Positions 6,776 through 8,381 of a stretch of 8,381 nt of DNA are shown piece after piece. Source of the DNA: an uncultured Collinsella sp. (GTDB lineage Bacteria > Actinomycetota > Coriobacteriia > Coriobacteriales > Coriobacteriaceae); NCBI GenBank assembly GCA_900554905.1, contig USJB01000047.1:1-8381 (forward strand), read 5' to 3'. Position 1 is the stretch's first letter, and each line of letters starts with the position of its first letter. The notes beneath the pieces were generated by a model. It did not search any database and was not told the DNA's origin. It worked only from the letters and a program-made list of their open reading frames with translations. The position numbers were made by a program, and so were the translations under genes.

Positions 6776-6885
6776 AGAAAAGTGGCGATTATTTCAACTT
6801 TTCTTTTGTTTTGTTCATTTATCCATAGTTCTGCGTATTTCTATTACTTTATGCAGTAATGCCACTTTATTGTGTGAAAGTAATG
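6776..6885. promoter_or_regulatory. AT-rich repeat-dense region, probable promoter/operator of binding-protein gene 1
   Basis: This stretch is far richer in AT than its flanks. It contains inverted repeats AGAAAAGT/ACTTTTCT (6776-6783, 6797-6804), AAAGTGGC/GCCACTTT (6779-6786, 6861-6868) and ATTACTTT/AAAGTAAT (6843-6850, 6877-6884). It also has direct repeats ACTTTAT (6846-6852, 6864-6870) and AGTAATG (6855-6861, 6879-6885). This is how a region bound cooperatively by a regulator often looks. No convincing -35/-10 pair was found. TACTAT on the minus strand near 6760 is a possible -10 without a good -35. Confidence 0.4.
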
Positions 6886-6919
6886 TTTCCGTTCTGTTAC
6901 AGGCGTCCCTGCCCTGAAT

Positions 6920-6938
6920 AAAACGGCCTCACCGGTCG
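6920..6938 (-). terminator. Weak intrinsic terminator after binding-protein gene 2
   Basis: On the minus strand CGACC (6938-6934) can pair with GGCCG (6928-6924) around a 5-nt loop with one mismatch, followed by TTTTATT. It begins 15 nt after the stop codon. The stem is short, so readthrough into the next gene is plausible. Confidence 0.4.
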
Positions 6939-6952
6939 CGCTTTATGCGCAC

Positions 6953-8119
6953 TTAGGCGGCGATGTACTTGCCGTCCTGGATCACATAGGCTGTGGCGGG
7001 CTTTTCGACCTGGCCCTCGTCATTCCACGTCAGCTCGCCTGTCAGGCCCTCGATCTTGATCTTGCGCATGGCCTTGGCAAGGTCGCCGGCAATGTCGGCA
7101 CCGTCGGCCGAAATGTCAATCCCCGCCCTATCGATAGCCTCGGCGATGGCGTGGACGCAATCGTAAGCGTCGGCGGCAAACTGGTTGGGCGTCTCGTCGT
7201 AGGCATCCTTATAGGCCTTGACGAAGTCGGCATTCTTCTCATCGTCAGCCGAAAACGGGGTCATGAGCAGTACGCCCTCGGCAAGAGAGGTATCGAAGCC
7301 CTCCACAGAGAGCAGGCCGTCCATGCCGTCGGTACCCATGAGCGTCATGTCGTAGCCCATGTCCTTGGCGTTCTTGAGCAAAACGGACGCCGGCGTGTAG
7401 TAGATCGGGGCAAAGATAAGCGTGGCGCCGGCCTCCTTGGCCTTGGTGAGCTGGTTGGTAAAGCTCGTGGAGGAATCGTCCTTAAAGGTCTCGGTATCGA
7501 CGATGTCGAGCTTGGACGCCTTGGCCTGCTCGGCAAAAGCGTCGGCAACGCCCGAGCTATACGTATCGCCGGAGTTGTAGAACAGGGCGATCTTGGCATC
7601 CGCGTACTTCTCGGCCAAGAACTTCGCGGCGCTGGCGCCCATGGTGGGATCGGTGAAGCAAACCTGAAAGACCGTGGTCTTATCCTTGGTGACGTCGAGC
7701 GACGAGGCCGAAGGCGTGACCATGAGCATATCGTCAGCGATCTCGCCCGAGACGGCGACGGCGGCACCAGTCGTGACGGGGCCGACGAGTGCCTGCATGC
7801 CCCAGTCGCACAGGGTATTGAAGGCGTTGATGGCCTTCTCACCGTCGGCGACATCGTCCTCGGACTTAAGCGAGAGCTTGAGATCCTTGGTCGAGAAATC
7901 CTTGGCGGCGAGCTTGGCACCCTTCTCGGCCGAAACACCATAGGTTGCCGCGGCGCCGGTCAGAGGGCCGATGACACCGATCTTGAAGGTCTTGCCGTCA
8001 TCGGCGGAGCCGCCATCCGAGCCACCCGACGAGCAACCAGCGAGTGCGGCGGCGGTGCCGAGCGCCGCGGCGCCGGCGAGAAAGTTCCTACGGCTGAGCG
8101 CGCTGTTGATGTTGAACAT
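6953..8119 (-). CDS. livJ: Branched-chain amino acid type substrate-binding lipoprotein 2
   Basis: This 388-residue protein is a paralogue of the adjacent binding protein with the same type I binding fold. The N-terminus has a clear twin-arginine signal, SRRNFL (9-14), then an Ala/Gly-rich hydrophobic core and the lipobox LAGC (26-29, lipidated Cys29). An acidic Ser/Gly linker leads to KIGVIGPLTG (46-55). The ATG at 8119 is preferred over one at 8188: AGGGGG (8125-8130) lies five bases upstream, and the longer form would put 23 hydrophilic residues before the signal peptide. Compared with binding protein 1 it lacks about two residues near the PSASS block. It also differs at scattered sites, for example MGTDGMDG here against MGCDGMDG there, so ligand preference may differ. 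With no permease of its own nearby, it probably feeds the same LivHM channel. The symbol is positional, not proof of orthology. Confidence 0.92.
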   Translation of the reverse strand: MFNINSALSRRNFLAGAAALGTAAALAGCSSGGSDGGSADDGKTFKIGVIGPLTGAAATYGVSAEKGAKLAAKDFSTKDLKLSLKSEDDVADGEKAINAFNTLCDWGMQALVGPVTTGAAVAVSGEIADDMLMVTPSASSLDVTKDKTTVFQVCFTDPTMGASAAKFLAEKYADAKIALFYNSGDTYSSGVADAFAEQAKASKLDIVDTETFKDDSSTSFTNQLTKAKEAGATLIFAPIYYTPASVLLKNAKDMGYDMTLMGTDGMDGLLSVEGFDTSLAEGVLLMTPFSADDEKNADFVKAYKDAYDETPNQFAADAYDCVHAIAEAIDRAGIDISADGADIAGDLAKAMRKIKIEGLTGELTWNDEGQVEKPATAYVIQDGKYIAA

Positions 8120-8124
8120 GGTGT

Positions 8125-8155
8125 CCCCCTTTTTTTCGCTGGCCGCGGTGCGGCC
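8125..8155 (-). promoter_or_regulatory. Ribosome site and adjacent hairpin of binding-protein gene 2
   Basis: The ribosome site AGGGGG (8125-8130) follows a run of seven A (8136-8130 on the minus strand). Just upstream, GGCCGC (8141-8146) and GCGGCC (8150-8155) form a perfect 6-bp stem with a 3-nt loop. As in binding-protein gene 1, a compact stem sits shortly before the ribosome site. The ribosome site decides the start at 8119. Confidence 0.5.
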
Positions 8156-8170
8156 GTCTTGCGGTACGGG

Positions 8171-8245
8171 GCAAACCTTATGGCGCAAACGTTGACAGTT
8201 TGTTACGGAGTTTCGTTTGTAGCGAGCGTGTTTCCAATGTTTCCG
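8171..8245. promoter_or_regulatory. Repeat-rich divergent intergenic region
   Basis: GCAAAC occurs at 8171-8176 and 8185-8190. CAAAC (8186-8190) and GTTTG (8198-8202) form an inverted repeat with a 7-nt spacer. TGTTTCC is repeated at 8229-8235 and 8238-8244. The 10-mer AATGTTTCCG (8236-8245) also occurs, in the same orientation, upstream of binding-protein gene 1 (6882-6891). The region lies between the divergent starts at 8119 and 8373 and must hold control elements for at least one of them. No minus-strand promoter was recognised with confidence. Confidence 0.35.
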
Positions 8246-8312
8246 CAGCGTTTCGGGGGTGCCGTTTTGTGCGACTCCTGTTGCCTGGCGAGCACGCGCC
8301 CTCGGTTCACGC

Positions 8313-8318
8313 TAGAAT
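8313..8318 (+). promoter_or_regulatory. Possible -10 element of the divergent right-edge gene
   Basis: TAGAAT matches the -10 consensus at five of six positions and lies 54 nt before the ATG at 8373. No good -35 occurs at the usual spacing, so this is tentative. Confidence 0.3.
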
Positions 8319-8372
8319 GCACTCAACCTTTAAGCGGTTAATCCATCCATAAGATGCACGAAGGAGCTATCT

Positions 8373-8381
8373 ATGAGCGAA
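8373..8381 (+). CDS. Start of a plus-strand gene cut by the window edge
   Basis: ATG AGC GAA (Met-Ser-Glu) is preceded by an AAGGAG ribosome site at 8361-8366 with a six-base spacer. It is divergent from the importer locus. Only three codons are visible, so no function can be given. Confidence 0.6.

Noticed and set aside
8120..8188. Longer N-terminus for binding protein 2 starting at 8188
   Set aside because: It would put 23 hydrophilic residues before a clear twin-arginine lipoprotein signal, and the ribosome site points to 8119.
8192..8220. Plus-strand promoter using the perfect TTGACA at 8192-8197
   Set aside because: At 17-nt spacing the -10 would be GTTTGT, which matches poorly. The hexamer alone is not enough to call a promoter.
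5692..8341. Plus-strand open frames opposite the two binding-protein genes (5692-6591 and 7151-8341)
   Set aside because: The two translations resemble each other only because the genes beneath them are paralogues. They have no plausible starts or domains of their own.
1..8381. CRISPR array, transposon ends, tRNA or rRNA
   Set aside because: No regularly spaced repeats, transposase-like frame, target duplication or cloverleaf/rRNA sequence was seen on either strand.

Overview
The window looks like chromosomal DNA from a GC-rich gut actinobacterium, most likely Coriobacteriia and possibly Collinsella. This is an inference from the roughly 60% GC genes, codon choice, G-rich ribosome sites, twin-arginine lipoproteins and the style of the membrane zinc-ribbon protein. 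No marker gene is present to prove it.

Most of the window (1820-8119, minus strand) is a complete HAAT-family (branched-chain amino acid type) ABC importer locus. Read in the direction of transcription it runs: substrate-binding lipoprotein 2 (6953-8119), substrate-binding lipoprotein 1 (5494-6681), permease LivH (4473-5354), permease LivM (3384-4463), ATPase LivG (2534-3394) and ATPase LivF (1820-2533). The four membrane and ATPase genes are packed tightly: a 9-nt gap, then an 11-nt overlap, then a 0-nt junction, which indicates translational coupling. The two binding-protein genes are tandem paralogues, about 70% identical by hand count, and each has its own long leader. The lipoproteins capture the ligand outside the membrane, LivH and LivM form the channel, and LivG and LivF hydrolyse ATP. 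Hairpins between binding protein 1 and livH could lower expression of the permease genes relative to the binding protein.

To the left, on the plus strand and convergent with the importer, 78-1661 encodes a secreted, single-pass membrane protein. It has a large acidic ectodomain of unknown function, one transmembrane helix, a basic Ala/Pro/Gln linker and a cytoplasmic four-cysteine zinc ribbon. Two abutting perfect palindromes (2-15 and 16-27) lie upstream of it. A strong 16-bp hairpin (1690-1729) separates it from livF. At the right edge a divergent plus-strand gene begins at 8373 and only three codons are visible.

No stretch longer than 300 bases lacks a gene. The two long gaps (6682-6952 and 8120-8372) hold the leaders of the two binding-protein genes and contain several inverted and direct repeats. 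The importer itself is a known system. The less explained parts are the regulatory DNA around the paired binding proteins, the palindrome pair at the left edge and the membrane zinc-ribbon protein. I found no CRISPR array, rRNA, tRNA, transposase or clear attachment site.
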